A stretch of 40,000 nt of DNA from the NCBI GenBank assembly GCA_003427395.1, contig BFEA01000022.1, positions 650,526 to 690,525 on the forward strand. The letters are read 5' to 3'. Position numbers and translations under genes: made by a program. The notes below the pieces were generated by a model that was not told the DNA's origin, did no database searches, and saw only the letters and a program-made list of their open reading frames with translations. The DNA is from Chara braunii (taxonomy: Eukaryota > Streptophyta > Charophyceae > Charales > Characeae). This document shows, one piece after another, positions 9,949 through 19,201 of this stretch (position 1 is its first letter; each line of letters opens with the position of its first letter).

Positions 9949-10876
9949 GGTCAGACCACCTGAACTTACAGAGCGCCCCCAACTTAGCCAGGCCTAAAGT
10001 CAGAATACCTAAACTTATAAAGCGTTCTGACTTAGTCAAGTATACACAAAGAGAGGGCACGACTACCTTTCTCTTCTTTGGGCATATGACTAGACCGCTC
10101 TAGTTACCCTGAACTGTTTAAGATATCCAAGTTATATATACTTGTCTTTTCCTTTGTCTTCTAAGGCAACATATGACTGAACTAACTTAAGTTCAGTCTG
10201 CCCCAACTTACCACGAATTTTATTCTTAGTTATACTCTCTTCAAGTTGTGATAGGTTATAGTCAAACCACCTAAACTTATAGAACAGTCTGATTAGCTCG
10301 TTCTTAGATAAAATAATAATAATATATTGCCAAATTATACCCTTGGGTTCCAGCATGTGCGAGGCGTTGAGCCAGACCCCCTGGACTTACAGAAGGATCT
10401 AATTCTCTGCCAAATTCATTTTTCTCTGAGTCATCATGTGTGTGGCATTGAGTCAAACCCCCTGAACTTACATAAGGGTTTGCTCTCTGCCAAGTCCATT
10501 TCCTTAAAGCAAAGCAGGGAGAGACTGAGCCACCTAAACTTATAGAACAACTCAGCCCCGTAGTTCAGAAACAAAAAACTTAAGAAGATCCAAGAAACGA
10601 GGCAACTCAGGGTACCTAAACTTATAGAGCGCCCTGAGCTCCTGAAAGTCAAACACAATTAAACCCTCGCAAGTCAGAGCAGTTAGGACACCTAAACTTA
10701 TACAGCGTCCTGACCCTCCATGCAATTCACAGCACCGGGTCTCCCCAAACTTAAGGGGACATCCCAGCCTCCAGAGTAATCAGACCCCCTAAACTTATAG
10801 AAGGGTCTGACTTCTCAATGCAAGACCAAAATAAAACAAAGCACTGGGGTTCCCCGAACTTATGGGGACTCCCCAG
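9949..10876. repeat. Array of eleven hairpins with a conserved loop
   Basis: Eleven copies of CCTAAACTTATAGA (variants CTGAACTTACAGA, CCCGAACTTATGG) lie 35-250 bp apart. In ten of them the flanks pair: 9997-10005/10025-10033 (9 bp), 10262-10267/10287-10292 (one mismatch), 10374-10379/10395-10400 (one mismatch), 10454-10460/10476-10482 (7 bp), 10525-10529/10551-10555, 10606-10612/10632-10638 (7 bp), 10682-10689/10707-10714 (one G-T pair), 10742-10746/10755-10759, 10780-10787/10803-10810 (8 bp) and 10844-10849/10871-10876 with an inner 5-bp stem. The first copy (9949) has no clear stem. Arm sequences differ between units while pairing is kept. Confidence 0.85.
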
Positions 10877-11084
10877 CCTTACTGACCCAGTCAACCATCA
10901 TACAAATCAAAATAGTCCTCCATCCTGCCTTTCCCATATACAGTTCCTTTTAGCAATCTGACTTCATACGGTCAACAAAGCTGAGACTGAACTTGAGCAA
11001 ACATTCTTTTACTTGGTCTGATCCAGTGTCATGAAAGCCAAGCCAAAGTCTAAGTACAGGGGCCACACCGCATAACCAGTCAAA

Positions 11085-11204
11085 CGTAGAAGGGCGTACG
11101 GATAGGGGCTATAATCCAGGTGTATAAAAGGAAGGAGTAAGATTACTGTACAATTCTCTGCCTCCAGGACTCCTCCTGAGTCCCGGCAGAGCTCCCGCAA
11201 TCGG
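11085..11204 (+). promoter_or_regulatory. Core-promoter module A, LTR-like
   Basis: A TATA box (TATAAAAG, 11123-11130) lies about 30 bp before a block at 11158-11204 that recurs, in reverse orientation, at 22886-22931 (CTGCCTCC, CTCCTGA, GGCAGAGCTCCCGCAATCG). The upstream word AGAAGGGCGT (11088-11097) also recurs there. TATA followed by a conserved transcript start is typical of the U3/R part of an LTR, and a TGGCGCG sequence follows 25 bp downstream. The promoter call rests on the TATA spacing and the homology; activity is not shown. Confidence 0.6.
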
Positions 11205-11229
11205 TGGGGCAAACCTCCCACAGAGGCCT

Positions 11230-11245
11230 TGGCGCGAATTACGGG
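11230..11245 (+). promoter_or_regulatory. Possible primer-binding site after promoter module A
   Basis: TGGCGCGAATTACGGG begins with the TGG complementary to the CCA end of tRNA and is placed where an LTR would end. I cannot name the tRNA, and no TG...CA LTR borders are evident, so this is tentative. Confidence 0.3.
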
Positions 11246-11402
11246 TTGCAATCCCGCATGCCGCCGTCCTCTCCGAACCAACAGACCAGACTCAGAGTAA
11301 GAAGGGCAGGAAGAGAAAGTTTTAGACTCTCAGATCCACGGGAGGTGCTCTCAGACTCGCAGGAGAGGGTCTCGATACCTTGACGCGCCTGAGGGCCCCG
11401 CA

Positions 11403-11519
11403 ATGGCGGCCAGAACGCTTTGCAGGTTGATCATTCTGAAGTCAACTGCTAGATCCGCCTCTCTGACGACTTCCAAGCTCGCAGCAATAACCTCCCTTCA
11501 CCGTCCGTTGACGCAGTAG
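11403..11519 (+). CDS. 38-codon ORF resembling an organelle-targeting presequence
   Basis: The ATG at 11403 opens MAARTLCRLIILKSTARSAS and continues for 18 more residues (LTTSKLAAITSLHRPLTQ) to a TAG. There are six basic residues and no acidic ones, and it is rich in Ser, Thr, Ala and Leu, as in plant mitochondrial presequences. A separate open stretch in a different frame (11590-11823, with SAYQTPRTSLVARSLVERC) follows, so a first exon is conceivable. The window gives no recognised mature protein, and the composition could be chance. It lies about 160 bp after the possible primer-binding site, where a retroelement leader or gag would be expected. Low confidence either way. Confidence 0.2.
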   Translation: MAARTLCRLIILKSTARSASLTTSKLAAITSLHRPLTQ

Positions 11520-11823
11520 TAGTGGCCTATAGCACAGGTCAACCGTAGCAGTCCGAGCCCAACCCGCAGTCTGCAGCCTTCAACCCACAGGCTGGCAGGA
11601 TGATCAATACGTTAGCCAGCCAAGGTCAGCGGCCCCCTCAGTGGCTCTGCTGCAGTTCCGTTCAGCGTACCAAACACCTCGAACGTCTCTAGTTGCCCGG
11701 TCACTTGTAGAAAGGTGTGCAACAACGAACATTCCCAGAATTACCGAGTGCTGCATCGGTTATGACAGCCTCAATGATAGCCTTGACAAGAATGGCGCCG
11801 ACCTCAACATTGTTGGCCCTTGA

Positions 11824-12314
11824 TAGCATCTGCTCCACCGGAGTGTTGCTCAAATAACGTTCATGCCCCCTTCAAAAGGCAGAAGGCAACAGGCCTACAG
11901 ACAAGTCGGGTTCATCAGCAGTCCTGGCTGTTAGTAGTGGCCAACTTCGCAGTAATCAAGGAGTAACAACAGCCGGAACACCGCTATGATTGCCCTTTCC
12001 CTCGGTCCCAGCTTACAAGCTCACATTCTCCCCGGCCCTGGTACGTGCAGTCCTACCAGCCCACGAGCGGGAAACGAGTCACCGGTGCCACGTACCTCGC
12101 AAGGGGTTCGGTCACGATCAACGGCTTGCTTCCGAAGATCGCTGCCACGGCGCACCAACAAACGGTAAGTCACGCCCCAACTAGGTAAGTCTCTACCCTT
12201 ACGAGCTGCTTCGCGCTACCCTCCGACACTAGGACGGACAAACTCGGAATGAATCCTCTGCAAAGATGCGGACAGATTCATTTTTCCTTTGATTTTCTCT
12301 CCCCACTCATTTTA
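11824..12314. other. No gene recognised
   Basis: Mixed-composition DNA with only short frames. Two overlapping frames of about 60 codons near 11986-12184 look like chance. Confidence 0.4.
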
Positions 12315-13010
12315 CTAACTTACTAACTAATCTATCCTCATAATCAAACTCGCCCAGGGTCAAAACCCCCGGAACCCCTCTTCCCCCACCTAAAACGAAG
12401 GCGAAATGGGCGAGTTACAACTCAGCCCCCCGCCATGGTCTCTTCTTCCTCACTTCCACATGCACCTGGCGCCGGATCCCGTTCGAGTGCATCCTCCCTC
12501 TACCAACCCGTTCCCCTCGGCGCAACTCCTACTATCTGCTACGCAAGACACGTCCACCAACTGCAGAACCTGGGCTCACCACCGGATTCGCCCATCACGC
12601 AAGCCTAGGAATACTACTCCTCTCCACTAATCTCACTAGGACACTCTAATGAAACAACCAACTTCTAACCCGCCATCTCTATTCTCCCGGCACCCCGGCG
12701 CAGTCCATTTCTCTACTAACTTTTAATTTACTAATCTAATACTAAATCTAACCCTACCACGTGATTCGCCCGGGGTGAAAACCCCGAAGTGGCATGTCTC
12801 CCCGCTCGATTTCCTCCGGAAACGAGCGAGGTGAGCTTTCTCCGCCCCTGTCTCTTCCTCCCACCATAGCTCGCGCAACACCTTTCCTTACTAACACCTA
12901 ACCCGCTATTTCCCCACCGAAACCGACTTCGCCATCGTGCTTGCGATAGGGGATAACCCCCGGCTCGCATTTAAAACTACTCGATTCAGTCGGGAATCGA
13001 GTAAACTATG
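12315..13010. repeat. Three diverged modules, each with two hairpins
   Basis: Each module has a TTACTAAC/ACTAATC-type run, a G/C hairpin, a second stem and a pyrimidine-rich run with CTCTTCCTC or CACTTCC. The G/C hairpins are GGGTCAAAACCC (about 12357), CGGGGTGAAAACCCCG (about 12771) and GGGGATAACCCC (about 12949). The second stems are CTCGCCC/GGGCGAG around the first hairpin (12349-12415), CTCG.TTTCC/GGAAA.CGAG (about 12806-12827) and a perfect 10-bp TACTCGATTC/GAATCGAGTA (12978-12987/12994-13003). The paired parts keep pairing although their sequence changes. Confidence 0.6.
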
Positions 13011-14461
13011 CTACATTCCCCTCCGCCACTTCCATCTCCCACCATTTCCAACTTCCTCCGCACCCGGCTCACATTCCCGTCCCAATCCATCCGTCCCCTT
13101 CCACTTCGCTCTCAGCCCTACCGCACTGTCGCCCCGCTGCAAACACTGCCTTGCATAGCGCCCGTTGGCCCGCCTGCTGCCTGCACCGCGTTGCCCGTCT
13201 CGCTCAGCTCGTCACCACTGTGCAAGCGCCTACACCTAGCGCCGCCTCCTGTCCCGGTGCATCCTCCCTCCACCCTACCTTCGTGCTACGTCGGGAAGCC
13301 GTCCGCCAGCCCCGCTGCTGCTTAGCGCAGCGTCCGTCCCAGCACCTGTCACCCGACCTCTCACTCGCGTGGTCCGACAACCTCCGCCTCTCAAAACTCT
13401 GGTTGTCGGCCCGCCCTCATATTTATGCGTGTTGTTCTTGCGTGCGGGCTGCGCTAATCCACTCTGAATCGTTCCAATTTTAGCAGATGCCCCGAAGGAC
13501 TCCGCCGGGGCAATGCCCCATGGCGCCACCAAAGGCCACTCGGTCCATCATCTGGGTCCGAACTTGGCCTGCATATCAACAGGTCAGGGGGGTTACCCTC
13601 TGAGCTCGGCCCTTTGTGTCCCGGCGACACGCGCGCACCCAACCACCCAATAACTTGCACCTACGTCGGACCCCTCGGCCCGGCTTTTCACGACGGCAGG
13701 ATAGGGGAACTCTTCTGGCCTTCCGAACATGCGGGGACTCGCAAGTCAACAAGGGGAGGCGCGCGCTCGAGACTTTCGGTTGTCGTGACGGCCACTAAAC
13801 CCGGCGCCACGCCCAAATCAAAAGGAAAGGAGAACGCCGGATCTCAAAAAAGTACTTCAGACATAATAAAGCTTTAGATATTTCTACCCATGCGAAGGTG
13901 ATGGGCAGGGAAAAACTGAAAATGCTGATATCGCTCCCACGCTGCCGACGACAAAACCCAAAAGGGAGAGCCCCACCAGGCCCGTTGCGTTCCGTCGCTC
14001 CTGCGTCATCGCCAGCTGGCCTCGATCCCCATACCCTCGTGTCATAAGTCCAATGTCGTAACCTATAGGGTTAAGCCCAAGCCTGGGTTTGGCTCCGACG
14101 GGCGTCTAAATAAACCGGACACTGCGTAGCGCACGGGCCGCTGAAAACACCCCAACGGCCACCCAATTGTCGATGTCGTCCTCCATACCTACACACAGGT
14201 CGCAGGTGAGCACCTTAGCCTACGAGACATAATCTCTCTAATCCCTATTTAACCAGGAGACAACAAAAATTCTGGCCGGCGAACACGCCGAGCCTGTAGT
14301 CATCAACAGTTAGAAAATCACGCGCGCCTCAAAAATCCGCCCGCCCACACACTCTCTATTTTAGTCAACCATCCAGCCAACGTAAATCGTAGACGTAGCC
14401 GCGCCTAGCGCGACATACTTAACTTTAAACCAAAACCATTTTCTGCCACTTGCATAAAACA
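13011..14461. other. GC- and pyrimidine-rich stretch without a recognised gene
   Basis: Several frames are open because stop codons are rare in C-rich sequence, but none has a recognisable domain. A direct repeat links 12468-12512 to 13236-13282 (shared GTGCATCCTCCCTC), which suggests an old duplication. TGGCGCC words at 13518-13530 and 13803-13812 resemble primer-binding sites but lack LTR borders. Confidence 0.4.
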
Positions 14462-14500
14462 GGGCGGATACCCTTGTAAGGGTATTCACACCGACAACCT
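14462..14500 (-). repeat. Inverted LTR terminus (TGTCGG plus palindrome)
   Basis: Read on the minus strand this gives TGTCGG, 7 to 8 variable bases, then ATACCCTTACAAGGGTAT and CCGC. It matches the first 35 bp of the family Y LTRs at 17384 and 34150. Similarity fades soon after, so it is the end of a related but distinct LTR, or a fragment. Stem: 14468-14475/14478-14485. Confidence 0.6.
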
Positions 14501-15410
14501 ACCGGACCATATTAAGCGACGTCCCCGTCGCTTCGCCAAATCAGAAAGCTATAAATCCGCCCACACCCCAAATGCTGACGAGAAAGGAGCCAATCCGATT
14601 AGCTGACAAACACAGGGTAGATGCCTTCATCAAACCATGCCTCCACAACTATATGTTGCGAGGTTTCTAACCTGGGGCTCTCACCGCTCAGACGTTAGGA
14701 CACTAACAGCATAAGTTCCAAAGACCTTCCCAATCGTCCTCCCCCCGGTCCTAGACAACCTTCGGCTTCTCGTTGGGTGTCCCTAGTCCTGGCCAAAACT
14801 AGGGACGGGGGACTTAACCGAGACCTTTGAAGGCCTTGTCGCCTTCCTTTTCATAAAATTTCTCGCAATCAAATACACATACGTATATATGTATACTTAA
14901 TATCCACTCAGCTCTTTCTGCAGTTTAGTACAGAAAGGCTAGGTCTTCATCTTCGCCCACCATAGCCTGGCTGATCGGACCAGGACTACGGCCCACCGCA
15001 TTGTTATTTAACGGAAGTACCCTCGTCGGTTACACAACGATAGGTTTTCTCCTGATAAGCATTCAATCAGGGTTTCCCAAAAATCTCAACCTTCACTATC
15101 CCCCGAAGTAATTTCCCTGGGGCGGGCAACTCCCCTTAAACTCTTACTCCACGGTCCCGTAGGCAGGTTGCGCTGGCTAGCAGACATCCAATGGGGTTAC
15201 GCCCTAGAGGTACTAACCTTTACCGTTTAGCTTGTTATTCCTCAATATGTCCCAGAACTAACACAAGTGGTTAGACGGGGGCGTCGCAAAACAAAATCAC
15301 AAGCCCACTGCGCCATCGCGTAGGGGTCTGAAGGCATTTACCAGCCTTCCCACAACAGGCATGGCATCCTTCGCACGCTTACAAACAAAAATCACCGCTA
15401 GGTCCACAAG
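14501..15410. repeat. Hairpin-rich non-coding stretch
   Basis: Perfect stems with short loops: GCGACG/CGTCGC (14516-14531), GTCCCTAGT/ACTAGGGAC (14779-14787/14798-14806, 9 bp), GAAGGC/GCCTTC (14829-14846), CTTTCTG/CAGAAAG with a further 3 bp past a bulge (14911-14940), and CCTGAT/ATCAGG (15051-15071). Weaker ones lie at 14641-14664 and 14688-14710. No long reading frame. I compared it mentally with rRNA core motifs and saw no match. Confidence 0.5.
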
Positions 15411-15604
15411 GCCGTGACCCCTGGCTTGATCAGAGCCAGCGGCCACCCATCTTGAGACATCTCTCGCCCTGCACTCATTGCGACTTTCTCAAACATTCCA
15501 AGCAAAAGTGACAATTTTCGTCAGACTTTACCACTCATCAGACAACTTATCATGCCATAAATCAGTTTACTCACCTTTGAAGGTGAGTCTTCCAACAATA
15601 AAAC

Positions 15605-15760
15605 CATCCTTTTTTCCAAAATCCAAGGGGGTCTCAAAATCTAAGGGGAGCAAAACATCCCCTCCTCCAAAAATCCGAGGGGGCCTCATCATAACACACA
15701 ACATGCCCTTTTCCAAAAATCAAGGGAGTTTCATCATAGAACAAAACATCATTAAGAGAC
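15605..15760. repeat. Three-unit minisatellite, about 50 bp per unit
   Basis: The words CCAAAATCCAAGGGGGT, CCAAAAATCCGAGGGGGC and CCAAAAATCAAGGGAGT recur at about 50-bp spacing, followed by TCATCATA(A/G) and ACAAAACAT. A 145-codon open frame crosses the array but shows no domain, so I do not call it a gene. Confidence 0.65.
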
Positions 15761-16346
15761 CATCTTATGGGTTCTCGTCACGACTTGAGCAATCAACAAC
15801 CGGCATGGTGAAGCACCCGAGTTTCAAAGACATGAATCTCCTAAAAATCCTTACAATTTTTCACAAACGGACCGCACTTCCTTCTCTTATACTCTGCCCC
15901 ATCAACTGCCCGTGAGCAGGTCGCACGAGTATACCGAGGAGTAGGCAGCTTCACATGTCACACATTCACACATCTTTCATACGAAGCCAACATTCATCAG
16001 GATAAAGTCACACAAGTGAGAGTGATAGTGATCGTCATACACACGGGATAGTCTCAGATAATATCCCGACTCAAATATACACTCCGGAATGTAATATCCC
16101 AACTCAAGAGGGAATCAGTATGGTCTTGAATTACACATATACTCATAGGGTCGAACAATCTCAGCTCAAACTGGCGCTGGTATCACACAAGAATCCATGT
16201 CTCCCTGACTAGAACTAAAACTAAACAGTTTTACTCAGGGCGCAATCGCATCCCTCAGATCGGAGGGATCTAAGCAATTCAAGGCATATCTAAGTAACCA
16301 AGCAACACAACAAATCGCTCATACATAAGCCTTACGTACCACATTT
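15761..16346. other. No gene recognised
   Basis: A+T-leaning DNA with a small inverted repeat GGGATA/TATCCC (about 16043-16066) and the word ATATCCC(A/G)ACTCAA repeated at about 16061 and 16092. Nothing else is supported. Confidence 0.4.
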
Positions 16347-16568
16347 TTAGGTTAGAGGGTCTACCTCACACACGCCGATGTCTCCTCCTACGTTTCTCAT
16401 ACCTCTCACATATGTACAACCATCTGGACCTAGACACAAAGTAGGTTCCGTCCCTTCTCCTCTCAATGATAAATCAAGAGAATAAACCCCTGTAATAATG
16501 TCCTTAAAGCCGCTCGTCACTCCATCTATTGGAAACATTGCGGCAACATGGGTTTTGAGACAGTTTTA
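16347..16568 (-). pseudogene. Unrecognised protein-like fragment
   Basis: A minus-strand frame reads NCLKTHVAAMFPIDGVTS to about 16347 (63 codons from the ATG at 16538). Its composition is balanced, with few repeats, and includes TLCLGPDGCTYVRGMRN. That makes it more protein-like than its surroundings, but I recognise no family. It lies downstream, on the same strand, of the gag-like fragment at 16943-17383, so it may be a further piece of that retroelement. Confidence 0.25.
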
Positions 16569-16942
16569 ACGCACCCCACATATACAGTCCTTCTATTGGG
16601 GGTCCCTCTTGGCTGCAATTCGGGTCGTCTTACCGGACCATTATTATGAAACCCCCCTTCCCTCTGCACGTCGTATCTATTCAAATGGGGCTTTCTTGCT
16701 TATCTCTGCAGTCTTCTCAAACTTTCAGGCCCTTCTCACCCAAATCTGCTTTCTTCATAACTCATCCCTGCAACCCATCCTGATACATCCTACCGACTAA
16801 CACATAGGGGCTCAGTCCATACAATTGGTTGTCCTGCCACCCTAGCCCTCATCTTCACCTATGTGCACGTTGTCTACGAAAGACACACCCTAGCAGGATA
16901 CATGGACACTCCTTATCGACCAACTGTGGCACGAACCTCCTT
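16569..16942. other. No clear gene; possible decayed continuation of gag
   Basis: Minus-strand frames are broken every 20 to 40 codons. One piece (RRFVPQLVDKECPCILL) could continue the gag-like fragment after a frameshift. Nothing is firm. Confidence 0.3.
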
Positions 16943-17383
16943 TCAGTCTGCAACTCCTTCATTTGGGTCGTGCGAACTTGCATAAGCATCCACTACCTTA
17001 GCCAGGTTCCTAAGTTCCTGGCTATGGGGCCAAAACTTTCGGTCCAGGTACAACCCATTTATCAACTCGCATGTGTACCTTGCATATCCCCATTCTCGCA
17101 CCTTCACGACAACCCCTGCAGCGGCTTCTACCCTCGCCTGTCCCCCAAAATATGCCTCTATCAAGAACTCTGGCAGGACAACTCGTAATGGGGCTGAGGG
17201 AAGTACAAACTTTTCAGCGTGCTTGACCTCTACACGGGCCTCCACCTGCTCCTCCCCTTCCTGGACCCTGTCATTCGTCCATTTTGCTGCAGCCTCCTCA
17301 GCTACCCTCAAGGGTCTCGCCAACAGGCTCCCATGCCCAAGCGCCAACTCAATTCCATGTAAGGCCCATAACGAAGAGGACGC
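16943..17383 (-). pseudogene. Gag-like retroelement protein fragment
   Basis: The minus-strand frame from 17383 reads LWALHGIELALGHGSLL, then AEEAAAKWTND, EKFVLPSAPLRVVLPE, IEAYFGG and LYLDRKFWPHSQELRN, and ends at a TGA (16945-16943). It matches the plus-strand product at 29780-30030 (FGIELTMKCENLL; KFVFPSFPLRVILLE; VEEYFRG), so both come from one family. The second copy lies upstream of a CCHC-bearing gag frame, hence the gag label. The homology stops exactly at 17383/17384, where an LTR begins: the reading was cut by insertion of that LTR. It is also truncated downstream. Confidence 0.6.
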
Positions 17384-18244
17384 TGTCGGAGCTGATACCC
17401 TTACAAGGGTATCCGCTCATAATTTTGTAGTCGACACTACGTCGGCATCAACAGACAAGCTGGAAACAACTAAAAACGGGAAATCAGGCAAAACCCTCGA
17501 CTACTATGGTCGATAAGGTTTTGCAAGCGCAAGCGCCGAAACACGGCGCACACGAACCAGAGTCAGTGGTTAAATTTTTTCGAATGCTCGTCTGCCTTGT
17601 CATGACGAATGCAGAGAAGGTAAAAATTAGTGGATTAAACATTTGAATGACCAGCCGCGCTACTTTGATTCAGGCAAGGACTAGAGAGGGGTTAGTAAAC
17701 CGACGAGGCCGGAAGGTTAAGTCTATCGAAAGGAAGTTGCGCGGGTATGACGACAGCGGGCCAAGTTAGTAGGTTCCTGCTAAAAGGCATCAAAAACGTG
17801 GTAGGGAGCGGGGAGAAGGGCAATGTATTCCGCGCCCCCCCATCTGCCTTAGATGAGACAGAAAATTAGTATACACCCCAGCCATACGGCCGGGGCAGCC
17901 AAAGGGGTCATGCTGCCTACCGTGCTAGGCTGCGACGGCCAGTAGCGGCCTAACGTTAGGAGGCAGGTCGTAGGCCTGTTATACTTGACGAACCAAACCT
18001 ATACCCTACTCATGGCAGAATTGCCCCTGTTCTTACCGAACTAGGAGCTAGCCCAATGGGTATAGGCACGGATTATCAAGAGACTGATCTAGGGAACAAA
18101 TTCCTCCGGCCTTCGGGCTATCTCCTTTCGATAAGGAGTCCTACTTCGGTTTCACCCTGACTTCGGACGGTCGGGATTCGAATCCGTGACCTCCTCGTCG
18201 GGATTAGTTAGAAGTTAGTCTGAAGCTAGGCCCCGGATTCGACA
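17384..18244 (+). repeat. 5' LTR of element Y, copy 1
   Basis: 861 bp from TGTCGG to TCGACA; copy 2 ends CCGACA, the exact complement of the start. It opens with a 20-bp hairpin (GATACCCTT/AAGGGTATC, 17394-17413). Further stems are the palindrome CCTAACGTTAGG (about 17950) and CTCCTT/AAGGAG (18122-18138). A minus-strand tRNA T-arm-like sequence is at 18174-18185 (GGATTCGAATCC). By eye about 94% identical to copy 2 over the first 335 bp, mostly transitions. Confidence 0.75.
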
Positions 18245-18246
18245 GT

Positions 18247-18259
18247 TGGCGGCCCGGGG
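18247..18259 (+). promoter_or_regulatory. Primer-binding site, element Y copy 1
   Basis: TGGCGGCCCGGGG starts 2 bp after the LTR end. Copy 2 has TGGCGCCCCGGGG, so one base has changed here. The TGG matches tRNA CCA; the primer tRNA is not identified. Confidence 0.6.
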
Positions 18260-18736
18260 TAGCCAGTTGGTAGATTCTGTTTCTTGATTTATTGCTTTTA
18301 TTTTCTTTTTCGATTTTCTTTTTATTCTCGTTATATTTTTTTTTCATTTATTATTATTTTTATCTTCTTATTTGATTTACCTTCCCGACGAATCTGCCGT
18401 GGATTTGGCAATAGATACATTTCGCTACTGTTCATGGTGAACTTGTTGGATGAGCCTCGACTGCAGCCTGCCCGACCCCGCCAAGAGTAAGGGAAGAAGA
18501 ACTCGGAATCCGTCGAAACTCGGGCGCAGTTAGAAGGAGGGCATAACGCCGGGAGACGGAGACGCCAGCGCGGGAGGCACGACGCGGGGAAGAGCGAGAG
18601 GGGGATATCGAGAGAAAGCATGCGAACGCGGAAGTAGAGGCGCAGTTGCTCGAAAAGCAAGTACGGAAGTAGCACGAGTTGGCAGATAAGTGCGTATGAG
18701 AAGAAAAGTGCGCGGGGGCGAAAGTAGAACGCAAGA

Positions 18737-18957
18737 AGAAGAAGAGGAATAAGAAGGAGAAGAAGAAGAAGAAGAAGAAGAAGAAGAAGAAGAAGAAGAA
18801 GGAGTGGTAAGCAGAGGCGCGAGCGGGAAGCGAGAAAGAAAGAGTGCAGGAAGAGTCGAGCGTAGCGAGGAGAAGGTAAGGAGAAGATGAAGAAGAAGAA
18901 GGAAGAAGGAAGAAGGAGGAGATGAAGATGAAGAAGAAGAAGAAGAAGAAGAAGAAG

Positions 18958-18987
<30 letters not shown>
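18737..18987. repeat. (AAG)n microsatellites inside element Y copy 1
   Basis: Two AAG tracts (about 18737-18801 and 18887-18987) separated by purine-rich unique sequence. They give long but meaningless Ser/Leu/Phe frames on the minus strand. The tract lengths differ in copy 2. Confidence 0.9.
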
Positions 18988-18988
<1 letters not shown>

Positions 18989-19201
18989 GAGGAAAGGAGA
19001 AGGCCAGCAGGAATCGTGTGATGGTAGCGCAAGCGAACAAGGAAGGTGGACGAGATAGTTGCCACAAACAGAACTGCCCAGTAAACCGTAGGCAGAGAGA
19101 GAGAAGAGGACAACAAACGAGGGGCTGTGACAAACTGTTTCGTCGGAGTTTCACCGACTCATCAGGATATGGTTAAACCAAGCGGCCCTGCGCTATGCAA
19201 G

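Larger units (their letters stand above)
17384..19054 (+). mobile_element. LTR element Y, copy 1 (5' LTR, PBS, leader, gag start)
   Basis: Nearly the same sequence recurs in direct orientation at 34150-35883. Both copies run past the LTR through the primer-binding site into a leader and an AAG-rich region, so each is a 5' end of an element, not the two LTRs of one element. After the primer-binding site the plus strand has an Arg/Glu-rich reading (ERKHANAEVEAQLLEKQVRK, from about 18547) that runs into AAG repeats encoding Lys. This is consistent with a charged coiled coil at the start of gag. In-frame stops show decay. Homology between the copies ends at 19054 and 35883. Confidence 0.75.

Noticed and set aside
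9949-10876. CRISPR-like array
   Set aside because: The conserved part is only about 14 bp, it is the loop and not the stem, spacing is irregular, there are no cas genes, and the context is eukaryotic. The same applies to 23310-24190.
13405-14499. A full minus-strand LTR from 14499 to the TGTCGG at 13405
   Set aside because: No primer-binding site follows at 13405 and no second copy supports the border.
14590-15410. Ribosomal RNA, because of the dense hairpins
   Set aside because: No conserved rRNA core sequence was found on either strand.
18331-19154. Minus-strand open frames of 240-261 codons rich in Leu, Phe and Ser
   Set aside because: They are translations of AAG repeats and purine-rich DNA; two frames are open at once and there is no domain. 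The same holds for 35227-36004.
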